Source: Rosa chinensis
Lineage: Eukaryota > Streptophyta > Magnoliopsida > Rosales > Rosaceae
Direction of reading: 5' to 3'
DNA length: 64,000 nucleotides
Assembly: GCF_002994745.2 (NCBI RefSeq)
Contig: NC_037089.1
Location: forward strand, 86,824,347-86,888,346
Shown one piece after another: positions 12,792 through 30,200 of the stretch; within the stretch, counting starts at the first letter, position 1; every line of letters starts with the position of its first letter. The translations under genes and the position numbers were made by a program. The notes under the pieces are model-generated. The model was given only the letters and a program-made list of their open reading frames with translations, searched no databases and was not told the DNA's origin.

Positions 12792-15098
12792 CTAGCCAGA
12801 AGGCTTGCCCATGGCTTTTCTTGGGGACACAAGCACCGCTTCATTACTTGCAGAAGCTTTCTTTGCAGCAATCTCTTCCAAACGTTTCCAAGTCAATTCA
12901 CGTTTCAAACTCATTTCCTTCTCTTGTGCTTCATCTTCCTGGAATTTGAGCAAGCATTCCTCAAAAAGCTCAGGGTCAATATCAGAGAATATCTTGCGGA
13001 CATTTAGTGTTAGGCTCTGAACTGCCTGGTTCCAGTGATTTCTTGCATTTCTCTCCAACGAAGGGAATATGATGGGCAGTAAAACATGGCGATTCTGTTT
13101 GATTAAGTTTGAAATGTGATCATTATTCCATAAGAACAGAGCTCTTTCCGCCACCTGCAATTAAAGGACCAATAGGAGTACATATACGCGTCAGCGAGAT
13201 AGAGAGAGCATAAACTGAAAATCAGACAAATAGGGTATATATATGTGTGACTGTGTGAGTGAGATAGAGAGAGCATAACTGTAAATTTACTGTACAGAAA
13301 TGCTAACTGACCCTCTTATTGAAAAAGAATAATAATTTTTTATAGCACTAAAGTAAAGAAGTAAATTGAGGAAACTTTGTATATCTATTACCATACATTT
13401 TGTCTCAGTTTGTCCTTCTATGTACTATCCATGACACGGTATTTAACTAGGTATAACCAGAAATTTTCTTTCAAAGTAGGACAGGTAACTAACCAAGAAC
13501 TGTTCTCATATCAACCTAAATGTAGGATTGCATTAAATGATTCAAACAAGCATCTTAAGATCCAAGGTTGCAAATTCGAAACACCTAAGGTGCACCTTTA
13601 TCAGTTTACGATATAAATCAGAACATCATTATCTCCATTTTATTCTTGACCCCTAGATGGCAGTAAAATTAATCACTAACATATATTTAAGATGCTGGAG
13701 GGAGAAATACAAACTACATGAACAAACATTCTAGAGCTCAGTATTTCACCACCCACAAACTAGTTCACACAGCTTAAACCAGTGATATACTGTATTCCTA
13801 TCACCACCTCTACTATTACAAAGATTACTACAGGACACCCATACAAGATAAACTGCCAAATAGGAAACAGACGAAAGAGGTGACCCACCAACCTGAAAAT
13901 GCGAACTGCTCAAGCAACGGCCAACTTGGCGAAACAATGGTACCATACAGCGCTGGAACTCTCCAGGCTGAGTAGCTTCTAAAACTTCTTCCAGCTCACC
14001 TAAGAACATGACCTCTTTCGAACTATTTGTAATAGGCCAATATTTTAGTAACCCACGGATTATTGTATCAGCAAGTTTACAGTCTTTCTCCACAAATTGG
14101 GTAATGCAATAAGATAGCTGCTGATGGTACAAGGATACGCATTTTGGCTTGTGAAGTGGAATAAGCACTCGAACCAGAAAGAGTTTGTGCTCTTCTTTCA
14201 ATGGCAGAGCAAAACCGTTGATTATACTTCCCAAAATCTCTAACAGCTCAGCAATCCCATTATGCTTTTCAGTTTCAAAAATAAAATGGTAGAAGATGTG
14301 GTTGATTGCTTTCCTGATGAAGGGGCGGTGCACCATAAATTTCCCATAGATTCGGTGCAGAACAGTTTTCAAGTAGTCTCTCTCTCTGTGGTCATCCGAA
14401 TCAAAAAGACCTAATAACTTGAGAACGAACGAGTGATCCACGTACCTCTTAGCCAACTTTGCATCTGTCTCAGGTGATGCCACAAACCTCAAGAACAATT
14501 CATACACAACTTGCAAGTGCGGCCATGCGGGGTCCATTGAGGGCTCGTCCTCTTCTAAGTCAAAGGCCTCTAGAGCTTTATTTTCATGGGGTGGAGAACT
14601 GAATGTTCTAAATAAGTTTATGGACACCATCTTTACAAGTTCTTGAATGACACTTTCTGAGAACTTCCCATTGGCAGAAGCAATGTAATCCACAAGCTCT
14701 ACCAACGTCTGTCGCTTGATGTCCTTTTCCTTGAGGTTTTTTGTTGGGTCAGTGAAGTCAAACACATAACAACACAAGTTCAACTTTTTTATGCACAAGT
14801 TCTGCTTCTCCGAATTCGGAACATCTTTGAAGCTAGGCAATGCCTCCAATGAAGCAAATGAATTCCCATTAACCTTTGCATTCACATCCTGGTTAAGCTT
14901 GCTTCCATGATTTACTCCATAGTTAGGAGTAGAATTAGGGCCTGAAAGAGACGTAGTACCCGAGTTTGCAAATTTACTACTCGTTGAACCGCTTCTTGAA
15001 CTGGTTGAAGCATTTGAAGAAGTGTTCGAGGCTCCTCCTTCACGATGTTCAGCTGACTTGGGCTTCCTAGGAAGTCTATTAAGTATCTGTTTGATCAT
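12792..15098 (-). CDS. PP2A regulatory B' (B56) subunit, eta/theta/gamma-like
   Basis: Two coding exons (15098-13893 and 13154-12792, GT-AG intron, phase 0) give 522 aa, normal for plant B56 subunits. The N-terminus [17 protein letters not shown] is followed by a Ser/Thr/Asn-rich variable region to about residue 85. The B56 HEAT-like core runs from about 90 to 480, with conserved [58 protein letters not shown] and [14 protein letters not shown]. The C-terminus [18 protein letters not shown] resembles the Arabidopsis B' eta/theta clade as I remember it. B' subunits bind the A scaffold and choose substrates for the PP2A catalytic subunit. No peroxisomal SSL tripeptide like that of B' theta is present. 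The start codon is the first in the exon and matches the family. Confidence 0.95.
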
Positions 15099-15910
15099 AA
15101 CTTAACTGGTAAAACAATATCTCTTCTTCTTGCACTTTCAAACCAAACTCTGCATCACTGATGGAGGAAACACACACACAACTTCAATGAGCCGAGAAAA
15201 ACCCCGAAAACATTAACCCGAAATTCGCCCCAATGAAGCAAGAATCACACTGTAAGCTGCTTATATTCTCTCCTTGATGAACACACAGATCTTCCTCAAC
15301 TAAAAAAGAAATGTTCCAATCCAATTGAGGAAATCTGGAGCACAGATATCAAAAGCTGCATAATTCCAATGAAACAAAACAATGCAAAATCAGCAGCTTA
15401 CTTAGTTCATGATCTCTGATCCATATCAATCAAACCCAACAACCCAAACTTTGCTCAAGTAATACTAAACTTTGACCTTTCACAACTAACAATCTAACAT
15501 CCCAACCTACATAGACGAAAACCCAGATGCATAAAACCATCAAATTTTGCATTCAAAAGCTAAAGACTTTGACTTGAGCTGAAAACATCAAAAACTTGAA
15601 AACCCATTACTGAATCTCTGACCCTCTTCCCAAAAATTAACACCCAATTCAGCTGGATCAGAAAGAAACAAGATCTGGGTATGATCTAAAAAACCCATTT
15701 TGGTTTCTTCAACAACTTTAAAACCCAAATTTTTCAAGCCCAGGTAGCTTGAGAGATGCAAAGATGGAAATAAAGGAGCAATCTTTGGAGAAATTAATGA
15801 ATGTTCTTAGATGCTTACAGAGAAAGTTGAGCTGCTTCTGCTTTAGCTTCAGCGCTTCTGCTTCTTGTTTGTTTAAGAGAGAGAAAGGGAAGGAGAAAAT
15901 ATAAATTTTT
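15099..15910 (-). promoter_or_regulatory. 5' leader, probable leader intron and core promoter of the PP2A B' gene
   Basis: Reading the minus strand, an AT-rich element TTTATATTTT at about 15896-15905 lies upstream of a CT-rich leader (15816-15890). Some 700 bp of AT-rich sequence with intron character then precede the start codon. A leader intron is common in this family but was not pinned to exact ends. Confidence 0.4.
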
Positions 15911-17664
15911 CAGTAAAATAAAAAGGAAAGAAAGAAAGAAAAAGGTGGGTGGGTGTTGAAGAACAGCAATCTTTGGCGGCTGTAAGGCTGTTGTTATTGG
16001 ATGATTTCTTTTTCTTTTTTTGATCAAAGTATTGATTTCGTTTTTTTTTTTTTTTTTTTTGTTAGATGAAAGTTTCTAATTATTGTAAATTTGATAAAAA
16101 CCGGTTTATCTTTTTCTCCACTCAAAAGTATAATAATGTTTTTGGTTGTTGAAAAAAGCATAAACAGATTGATTTTTCTTTTTTTTTTCTTTTTACCCTC
16201 CTTGGTTTATTTTAACTTAAAGAAATTTCTTGACTCATACTCGGACACTGTTCCCAGTTTGGATTTTTTTATTCACTCTAGACTTCTAGAGGATGGGAGG
16301 CCAGCTATCCCATTTGACCAAACTAACCTTTCACTCAGATGGGGACCAAATCTTTTGAGAGGTGTCAATAAGGGTCGGTTCAGTTGATGTAGGTTCGTTT
16401 GTGGTTGAGTCTCAACTTAAGTTTAACGACCGCTGTCAGCAGTCATTTGTTAGTTTGTTAGTGGATAATCGAGTTAAAGCGTACGACCGTATCCATCGAA
16501 TTCCGTAAGTCCACTAATGCGTGTGCTGCAGTTGAGCAAAAAAAATTGGAGGTTACTAAGATAAGTGTAATGGTAGTCCCCAAAGTGGCGTTGTGTCTGT
16601 GATCTACAACTCCCACTCATCTGTTGTGCTACATGTATTCCCTGATGTGGAAGTCGGTTTACTGGTGACGATTCAACGAAGCCCTGATAGGAGATTAGTT
16701 TTCCCAAGCTCTTCTCTTACCCACACTTTTTTAGCCAGAAAAAAGAAAAAGAAAAAAACTTTTAAAAGGAATGAGAAAGGCTGAAATGGTAATTCCGCTC
16801 ATAACTTTAGCACTTGGTACAGGGCAAGCACAGTGAGATGTGACAACTGGCAGTGACCGAGGGCTGAGGTCTTTTATTTCGAATCCGCCGGGATCTGAGC
16901 GAAACATGTCGTTTCACAGCTTCTTGTTTTATTATGGAGCCAAGTTGCCTGTTCCTATTGCAACAAGTCTAACATCTTACAATTGGAAAAGACGAATATT
17001 ATCACAGAGATTAATTTGAATATTCATCTTTTTCTACTCAAACAAGTAAAATTTACTCATAATTCCAGCAATGGAGAAGAAAAATTACTGTACAAAAACA
17101 CAGAAGAACCAACAACAATTTCTCATTTCTATCGTTCGAGGCTCTGAGCAACATACATCTGTGTCCAAATTAATCAGATACACATAAACCGGACCAACAA
17201 TCAATCTTGGCAGTCGACTTAAACATCATGATACTCGGAGAAACAAGTATCGCAGCACACTGTAGGGCTAAGAATTGCAAGAGCAAGATACACTTCTTCT
17301 TTAACTTACAGATCCATCAGTCGGATGTCGTAGTAGTTCTTCCTAGGTAACATCTGTGGACAAAAACACTCCAAGAAACTGTCTTCCCCAAAAATTTGCT
17401 TGGAGCTGTAGATTTCTCTCGCTTCTAAGCTCCAGGTAGAGGTTTCAACATGATACAATTATCTCAGTTCCTAGCAGTCAAGCATGTACAGCAGCACTGC
17501 TAGTTGGTTCACAATTCCCTCCAACAAACTAACTGTGCTGAGCTGGAGGGTGAAAATGTACAGAACATCAAAGAAATCATGCAACAATTATTAGGAAAGT
17601 GGAAAGTGTCCCGAGATATGGCAACCAAAACCATCACAGTAACCAAATTGTTCCTCAACCAATT
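15911..17664. other. Gene-free stretch between the PP2A B' promoter and the AUG6 3' end
   Basis: A poly-T run of about 20 lies at 16040-16060. No conserved open frame or RNA gene was recognised. The right part (from about 17000) is probably the AUG6 3' untranslated region and flank. Confidence 0.55.
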
Positions 17665-22467
<4,803 letters not shown>

Positions 22468-24129
22468 GTTTTTCGCTTTTGGCCTAATCGGAAATGGAGG
22501 TCTGAAAGGTTTGGTTTTTTTGTTTTTTTTTTCAGATCGTGAATTTGAATAAACTGGGGTGGTTTTTTAAATATGGGAAAGTGCCGGGACCTGGTTTTAA
22601 ATTTTTTTGATTTTTTTTCTTTCCTTTTTTTTCAATTTGGAGGTTTGTTATGGGCGTTGGTGGGCCCCGGTTTGTGACGTGCGCCAGTGAAACTGTTGCC
22701 GGCCACCTGTGGATTCGTTTATGTGTCGTCGTCTAGTGTGGTTTGGTGAGAAGGATACCTTGCTCCGCCGCACCACTGTATGATAGTTCCTATTTTTGTT
22801 TATTGAGGGGGCTTTTTTTAGTAGGGCAGTCGGAGAAAGACAGGCCGGATATGACTCGATTTTAAGATTGTCCGACCGTCCAATCATGTCTCGTCACGTA
22901 TGTTGTATATGATTTGAAAATAAATTAAGACATTTTAAAGTTTTTTGAATGTGAATGAGAAATGTGTTTTGAGTATGTTTTTTTTTTTATAGTTTTGTAT
23001 TGTGGTTAATGCAGTAGATACGCAAAATCATCACTGAAAACTTTCTCCTTTATATCATGAGAATGTCTATAATGGAGCAGCGGTGACACATTTGAACAAA
23101 GCAAATAATGTATACTTTGTTCACCACGGTTAACGATAAGATGTCAACTTTCTAGATGTCCAACTTTATATTTCAATCAGCTAATAGCCAAATACAAAAT
23201 TGATTAAGTTATACCATATAGATTACTATAAAGATGTATTTCAATGGTATATACTTGTAACTATAAGATGTAAACTTTCTTTGTTCTCCCGTGGAGAATT
23301 AAGTTAACTATCTCACCAAAAAGCTATATTTATCAACAAGAAATAAAAATTAAATGCTCTCTCTTACAAGGAAATCAGCTCTTACATTGTATTACGCTGG
23401 CTATATATGTAGTAAATTCATTATCAAGGCTTAGATTACGTATATTGTTATACTATCTTCATTCGATGAAATTATAAGTTGATTCTTTCACTTGGTTAGG
23501 AAAAACAGTATATACATTTCTTTTTTCCATTAATGAATAATGACTAAAGTTTACATCACAAAGGACCAAAACCCTAACGAACAATGATAATCGGAGACTA
23601 CAATCCACCTAAACCATTTTGGGGTCGACCTCACCTAAATTGCTTTGCTAGTTATCATTCCATGAAATGTCGATTAGTAAAGAGATAAGTAAACAAAAGA
23701 GCCCTAGCTAGCTAGGTACATTACCATATGACATATGAAACGTGATGATATACAAATAGTAGTGACCTCATTGCATTTTTGCTTAGCTTGGATGCCAACT
23801 TTTATCACTAGATTAGACATGGCTTCATTGTAAACAAAGGAATGAGTAAACCCAAAGGCTCATGCAATAAAAAGAAAAGTTTGGTGGGAGCTTTTCATCT
23901 CCAATACTTTCCCCCAGATAATTAACACAATCCCCAAAAAGAAAACAACTTCACAAATTTGGGCTCATTCAACAGCCCACATTCAAAAAAAAGCCCAGCC
24001 CACTATTCCCTGTACATAAAGGTAAGCATCTTTCTAGTCCAAAGAGGAAACTCTTGAACCGACCCAGTTGAAGTTGAACCCATAAAACCAGTATCAAATT
24101 CCCTTCTGGGTTCTATAGGCGTGTTCTCT
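22468..24129. other. Divergent intergenic region between AUG6 and PUX1
   Basis: About 1.7 kb separate the two start codons. The left third carries T-rich runs typical of a plant promoter, the right end is the PUX1 leader. No gene, tRNA or repeat was recognised. Confidence 0.6.
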
Positions 24130-26471
24130 ATGATCCTTGATTCTTCTTCTAAAAGAAGGAGGGTCACCAACATTAATAGCATGGAGGCCGAAGAAGCCAA
24201 GGTTTGAAAACCCAACTGCTTTTAATATCCATGCCATATTTTCTTGATTCTTTTGTATTGGTTTTGGCTACTGGGTTCGATCTGGGTTTTGTGTATGATG
24301 GGTTTTAGGTGTTGATTAGTGGTTTTTGACTGTTTTTAAGTTGTGGGTATGGTGCAAAATGTGTTAATCTTTAGGTTTGAGGTAGTTTGCTGCTAAAGAA
24401 ACGAACTTTGTTTTGGTTCTGTTAATGGGTTACTTAGTTTGTATATAAATTTTGGTGCTTTTGGTGATTGGTGGAGGTAGATATTAAGGAATGAATCTTG
24501 TGCAGCTAAAATATGGTGAAATTTGGTACTTTTGGAGTGTGAGTACAGTTTTTACTGCAGTGATTTTTTCTGTATCAATTGTGTGTTATTGCTTTGTGTG
24601 TTTGTTCTATTTCAAGTCTTCAATGAAGTCGGTGCTTGCAAATCAGTGCTGGTTTTATCATATTAATGCGTTGTGTTAAGAAACGAAGTAACAATTTTGG
24701 GATTGAGACCATTATAGTTTTAATGTTAGATGGTTCTTGATATATCTGTTGTTGGGATATGACATTTACGTTTGGATTTTTGTTCTGTGGGGGGTGATTT
24801 CAGGCCAAGCTCACAGCAGCAAAAGAAAAGTTTGGCAGAGAAATTCGTGTTTTTGAAACGGCAGCATCTTCTTCTTCGCAAAATGTAGAGTCCAATACTG
24901 GTACGAAGAATTTCAACTTCTATCCTCCTCCTACAACATTCAGATGAGACTTTTGCATGCTTTAGAATATCTGTCAATGCAAGCTCATTGAGATTGCCTA
25001 ATAGAATTTTTTTTCTTTTCTGTTGTGTTTTCTCTGGCAGAGGAGCCAGATGACCTTTATGAGTTCACTGCAGAGGATTATTATCGGATAATGAATACCA
25101 AGAAGGAAGGTGAGTTTGATAGAAACCGCATGATAAAGATTCAGGGAGAAAAGTAGACGCTTTTTCTTACGTATTTTACTAGCAATTATATGTGGAATGG
25201 GAAACACATTCTTCTTCTTCTTTGAAGTTTATTATTTACAAAAAGCAAATAACATTGAAAGAAATTTGATAATTGTTAGGTTTTTAGTTTTTACTTATTT
25301 GCACATTCATAGGACTACATTGATACACTAGTTACTTTTGCAAATGATACTTAAACCTACTAATGAACAGATAAGTTCCTGAAAACACGAAAGATTAGAG
25401 AGGCAGAACAGGCAGCTCGCAGGTCAAGGATAACAAAGGTGGTTTTTAGACCCTTAAGCATTTCTTTGCTGCTTGATGTAGTGATGGTTTCTAGATATTC
25501 TTGTTGGTAGATGATCAACTCTTTTGCTGCTTGATGCATAACCTATTCCGATTCTTGACTAGTTTCATATCTGCAGGCTGTGATCAGGGTTCGCTTTCCT
25601 GATAATACAACATTAGAGGCCACTTTTCATCCATCAGAAACAATTCAGAGCTTGGTTGATCTCCTTATGAAAGTGGTTGCTCGACCAGAATTATCATTCC
25701 ACATATGTATGTAGATTATGAGTTGAAATATTGACCTTTTCATATAGGAATAACTGATTATGCAGTAGAGTCTAACATTTACATATGCAGATACTACTCC
25801 TCCTAAGAAGCTGATAAAAGACATGACACAGGACTTTTACTCTGCTGGCTTTGCTCCTGGTGCGATTGTATATTTTTCATATGATATTCCAAAAGGTTAG
25901 AGCTCGCGTTTCAGTGCCATAGTAACTGTCCACTGAACTTTGTGATTTTGCCTTATCTATGCTTTTTCTGATTTTCTCTTTCTCTACTATGATGTATTTG
26001 TCTTAAATGACTGTTGAGGAATCAAAAATTTTACCTCAAACTTGTTTTAGATTATGTGACACTAATTATATAGATTCATACACATTTAATATGGAATTTC
26101 TACACAAGTGAGGATGCTGCCAATCTTTGTAACTCTGTTGGGGAAGTGGATAGGTTGGGGGAAGAAGAGGGGTGCACCATCTCTCTTTCACTGATGTGCC
26201 TATATTTTGACCATGATTGTGAATAACAATGGCTACATCCAAATGCTTAACCATCTGTGTGACATGTCCAGGTGATGATACTACAGATGTCAAGTCAGGT
26301 CCTTTCCTTCACGACGAGATCATGTCTTTGAAAGGTCAGGAACTTGTGAAAGAGCATGCAGAGCCTGTTCAGACTGCACCAGAACCTATACACGAGGCAC
26401 CACCCCCTGTTGTCCAAGAGAAGAAGCCTGCCGAGAAAAAATCTGTTAAGCCAAAGTGGCTGAAAATGTGA
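24130..26471 (+). CDS. PUX1: Plant UBX domain-containing protein 1, CDC48 regulator
   Basis: Seven exons, all GT-AG and in frame, give 246 aa: 24130-24201, 24804-24900, 25041-25109, 25371-25438, 25577-25706, 25791-25895, 26272-26471. I chose the ATG at 24130 rather than 24181 because the extra residues (SSSKRRRVTNINSME) match the basic KRRR segment before SMEA in Arabidopsis PUX1 as I recall it; an in-frame TGA lies further upstream. Residues 20-95 hold the DLYEFTAEDYYRI segment and basic KFLKTRKIREAEQAARRSR. The UBX fold runs from about 98 to 180 (VIRVRFPDNTTLEATFHP to APGAIVYFSYD). The C-terminus ends KPKWLKM, a family hallmark. PUX1 binds the AAA ATPase CDC48 (p97) and promotes disassembly of its hexamer. 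Confidence 0.95.
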
Positions 26472-27290
26472 TATGGATCAAATCACCAACTTCTGGAGGT
26501 GTAATCGCTATTCATCATCTGATGCTCTGTGGAATGGTGGGCGCAAGTCCCTTTCTGTAACATTTTGCTGGTTAAGACAGTTATTTGATGGCTGCAACTA
26601 GGCCTCAGATGTTTATAAGGAGGTATTTTTTTAAAAAAAATTTTAGCAAATATTTATTAGGAGTTCAAAGAGATGACTTTTACATTTGCCAAATCTGTGC
26701 TTTGTTAAGGTTGTTTATATTTTCTCCAACAATGTAATAATGTACAACTTTTATGTAGAATGCCGCAGTAGGTGGTGTGCTTATTCTTTAGCCTTTTCCT
26801 TTTATATTAAAGTTTAGTAGAAGAATTTAGGTTTGGGATGGGTGATTCTCAATTTCTCATGGTCCAATTTATTCCCACTTTTTAATACAAAAATAATGAT
26901 GATTTAGAGAAATACATTTCATATTTTTCTCATCTTTTTAAATCCTAAAGATCAACAGAAAGCAGCATGTTTAGTTATTAACCTGCATTACTACATAAGC
27001 CGCTTGAATTTGAATCTAATTGATCTGGCATTTCCTTCTCGTGAATACAAATGTACAATATTACAAAGCAGACCGACAAAATTAAGTTCTGCTAGCAGAA
27101 AACAATTTAAATACAAGAAAAAGCCATTGCATTTTACAAGAATTACAACCCTCATAGGAGCTCAAGCTTTCTCAAAACCGCCTGCGCTCAGGAGAAGGCA
27201 CCTCAATTTTCTGGGTTTAGACACACTCTTCGAATGAGGTGAGGTTAAAACCCGTTCCGAAAGTGACATAATTGAATACTTACAATACAC
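26472..27290. other. Convergent 3' flanks of PUX1 and RAD5A
   Basis: Untranslated regions and spacer between two genes that end toward each other. AT-rich; no further gene was seen. Confidence 0.7.
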
Positions 27291-30200
27291 TCAAGTAAAA
27301 AGCATCTTTAGTTCTTCTATGCGAGCCGAACGAACTTCTTGGTCAGTCAAGGCGCCAGAAATTAACCGCTGTTTACGAGCTTGCACTGCTTCCATTCTTT
27401 CCTCGACTGTTCCCTGCCATTCAACAAAATTCAGATACCGTCAGACAATCAGAATTGTCTATGTTCCATTCATTGGTTATGTCCTTCGTAAGTCCAAACA
27501 CTAGGCTGACATAAAGACTTTAGAAAGAACAAAATTGTAAGCTTTCATCACGCAAAACAGAGATATATAACTTGGTGGCAGAAAAGAAACAGGACCTTCA
27601 CGATAAATCGTTTGATCATCACACTTTTTGTTTGTCCGATGCGATGAATACGCATGACCGCTTGTTCCTCTACAGCTGGATTCCACCATGGATCCTGCAA
27701 AAATGGACAGTGACCCATTATTGATACCAATTAATGTTGGCATTCCTCAAACAGCAGATCCACAATACAGTGGTTATTTCAGTCAGTCGCATGCAGATGA
27801 GTACAAAAACAATAACTATCATTATGGCTGTGGCAAACACTATACCACATACGTATCACCACAGTGAAAATGCTCAGTAACACACTTGTGCAGATGGCTA
27901 ATAAGATGAGAAATGTCACTAAATCTAATGCATACCAAGACAAAGGCATTGGATGCTGCTGTCAAATTTATTCCAACTCCTCCGGCCTTCAGTGACATTA
28001 GCAACACCTGACATACAATAACAGAGTCAACAACTATGCTTCCACTTGTATTTCCAAACTGTTTTCACTATTACAAAATATAATAAAGTCAGAAGTCACT
28101 ACCAGAATGTCACTGTCTTCTGAAAACTGTTTTAACACTTTTTCGCGCTGCTGTTGATTCAGAGTCCCATCCAGGCGCAAAAATGGAATGTTACTCCTGT
28201 AAAAGATGAATACGATTAATCGCAACTCTCACATAAGACATTTTCCAACCTCAATCACCAGCAGCATATAACAAAAAGAGGTATTATAATTCTTTATTCA
28301 TTAGCATCACTGGTACTTTTGTGGCAAATCATGTCAAGATTAAAACACACCAAGCAAAAAGATGAAAACAGATAGAGAAGGATATACCACTTGTTGATAC
28401 ATACACTTTATACCTCCTTGATCATCCATAATGCCAAAACTTATCAATTATAGAGTAACTTCACAGATATCATAATTCATGTCAGGACCATTCAGCTTTT
28501 GAAGTTTAATAAATAACGAGGTTATTGGTTCCTTCATATGATGAAACTAGGGTACATACAAGGCCTGCATGTGTTCCAAGATAGTTTTCTTGTACAAAGA
28601 GCATACATTGACTTTAATTTCTAAAAAGTGATTGGTTAATCTTCAGCATTTTCATGCACTCACAAACCAATGTATATCTCGAAAAGCTTAATATGTGGTC
28701 ATTATTACCGAGAAAGAGGTATCTGCAGGAGGTCCAGAAAGGCCGTCCACTGGCTGAAGACAATGCTCTTTGAGCCTGACGAACGAAGACATTCAAGTTC
28801 ACGCAAAAGAATAACTATTTTGGATGATTCCACCCAGTTTTTCTCAATATCAACATGGAACCGACTGTCAGTTGGTGCTGTAATAAGATCTTGCTTACTT
28901 AGACTCTTCCTAAAATGAGAAAACTGTTACATTTCAAGCCTATGATAGTAAAATTGACTATAAGAAAGGCAAACAAAGAAAATTAAAATAAATTTCCTTG
29001 TTTACCAGAAGGCATTATTTTGATATACCTGCAAACTGGACATAAGCCAGAAGTTGAATTCCGCCAACTTGCCAAGAGACATTCTCGGCATAAGCGATGA
29101 GCACAAGTTGTCAATACTGCATCTTCAAATGCTTCAAGACATATGGGACACTCTCCCTGTTCCCCCTTGCGCATTTCTTCAACAACTTCCTGAACATAAG
29201 CCCGTGAAGGCACATCTTTGGCTTCCCCTTCCACAGAATTCTGGCTGCCTTTTAGAAAATGTCTTGCAAGCTTATTCAGATCTGAAAATTCTTGTGTATC
29301 ACCTCGACTGAACAAATCAAAGAAACCTAAATATTAGTTTTAAGAACTTCAAGGGAAATTTTCACCTCTACATCTACTTTTCATTGGAATTCATTTAACA
29401 TTGATCTGTTCATGTATTAAAAAAATTGCAATAAAAACATATCAATCAAAAGTAAAGAATAAAATACAAGGCAAAGAAAGAATTTTGGCCAATTCAAACC
29501 ACAAGGCTAGGGGAAGGATTGATATAGAACTAAGCTGCTCAGGTTAACTTCAGTCCATTGGATAAAGGATTAAAGCACACCTCATCACAAGAAATGGGTG
29601 ATCACAACATTGGCGAAGGCGTAAAAGTAATTCCAATATGGATGCATAATTATGAAGAACCCGTCCTTGCTCAACAAATTGATCAAATTTCACCTGAAAA
29701 GTTGAAATACTTGTTAACTATAAATGCAAGATACAGTAAATCAAAGCAAATACAAAAGGTCCAGTCAAGGGGATGAAAGAATACCTTTGATCTTTTAAAC
29801 AAGGCCTCATAAAAGTCTTTTTCAGCTTCTGTGAGTTCACAGTAAACCACCTGAATATCAGCAGGAGGAAGGACTAAAATAGGCCTGAAACAAACAGTAA
29901 ACCTTAGGATCCCAAAAGGAAAAGAATAAAAATATATGAAAGAATTGAATTGAGTGGGCATATCCTGAACGAACATCTCACCTGCCTTCACGATCAGTGC
30001 TAAACTTGGTTCTCCTTAACATTATCGTCTTTAAGATAGATTGAACCAGCCTTAACCCTCTCTCATCACCCTCCTCAAAGGGTTTCTGGATGAGTTTATT
30101 CCACCTACGTTTAATGAAAATCAAATAAACCACACTGTAGTTTGAGACTGCTCAACTTACGGGGAAAGTCAAACATAATGTAAAATTTTCTCCATAAATA

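Noticed and set aside
16800..16930. Possible tRNA or small RNA gene
   Set aside because: A few GC-rich words but no cloverleaf with A and B boxes could be drawn.
24003..24215. Minus-strand open frame of 70 codons
   Set aside because: Overlaps the PUX1 first exon and leader in antisense; no conserved content.
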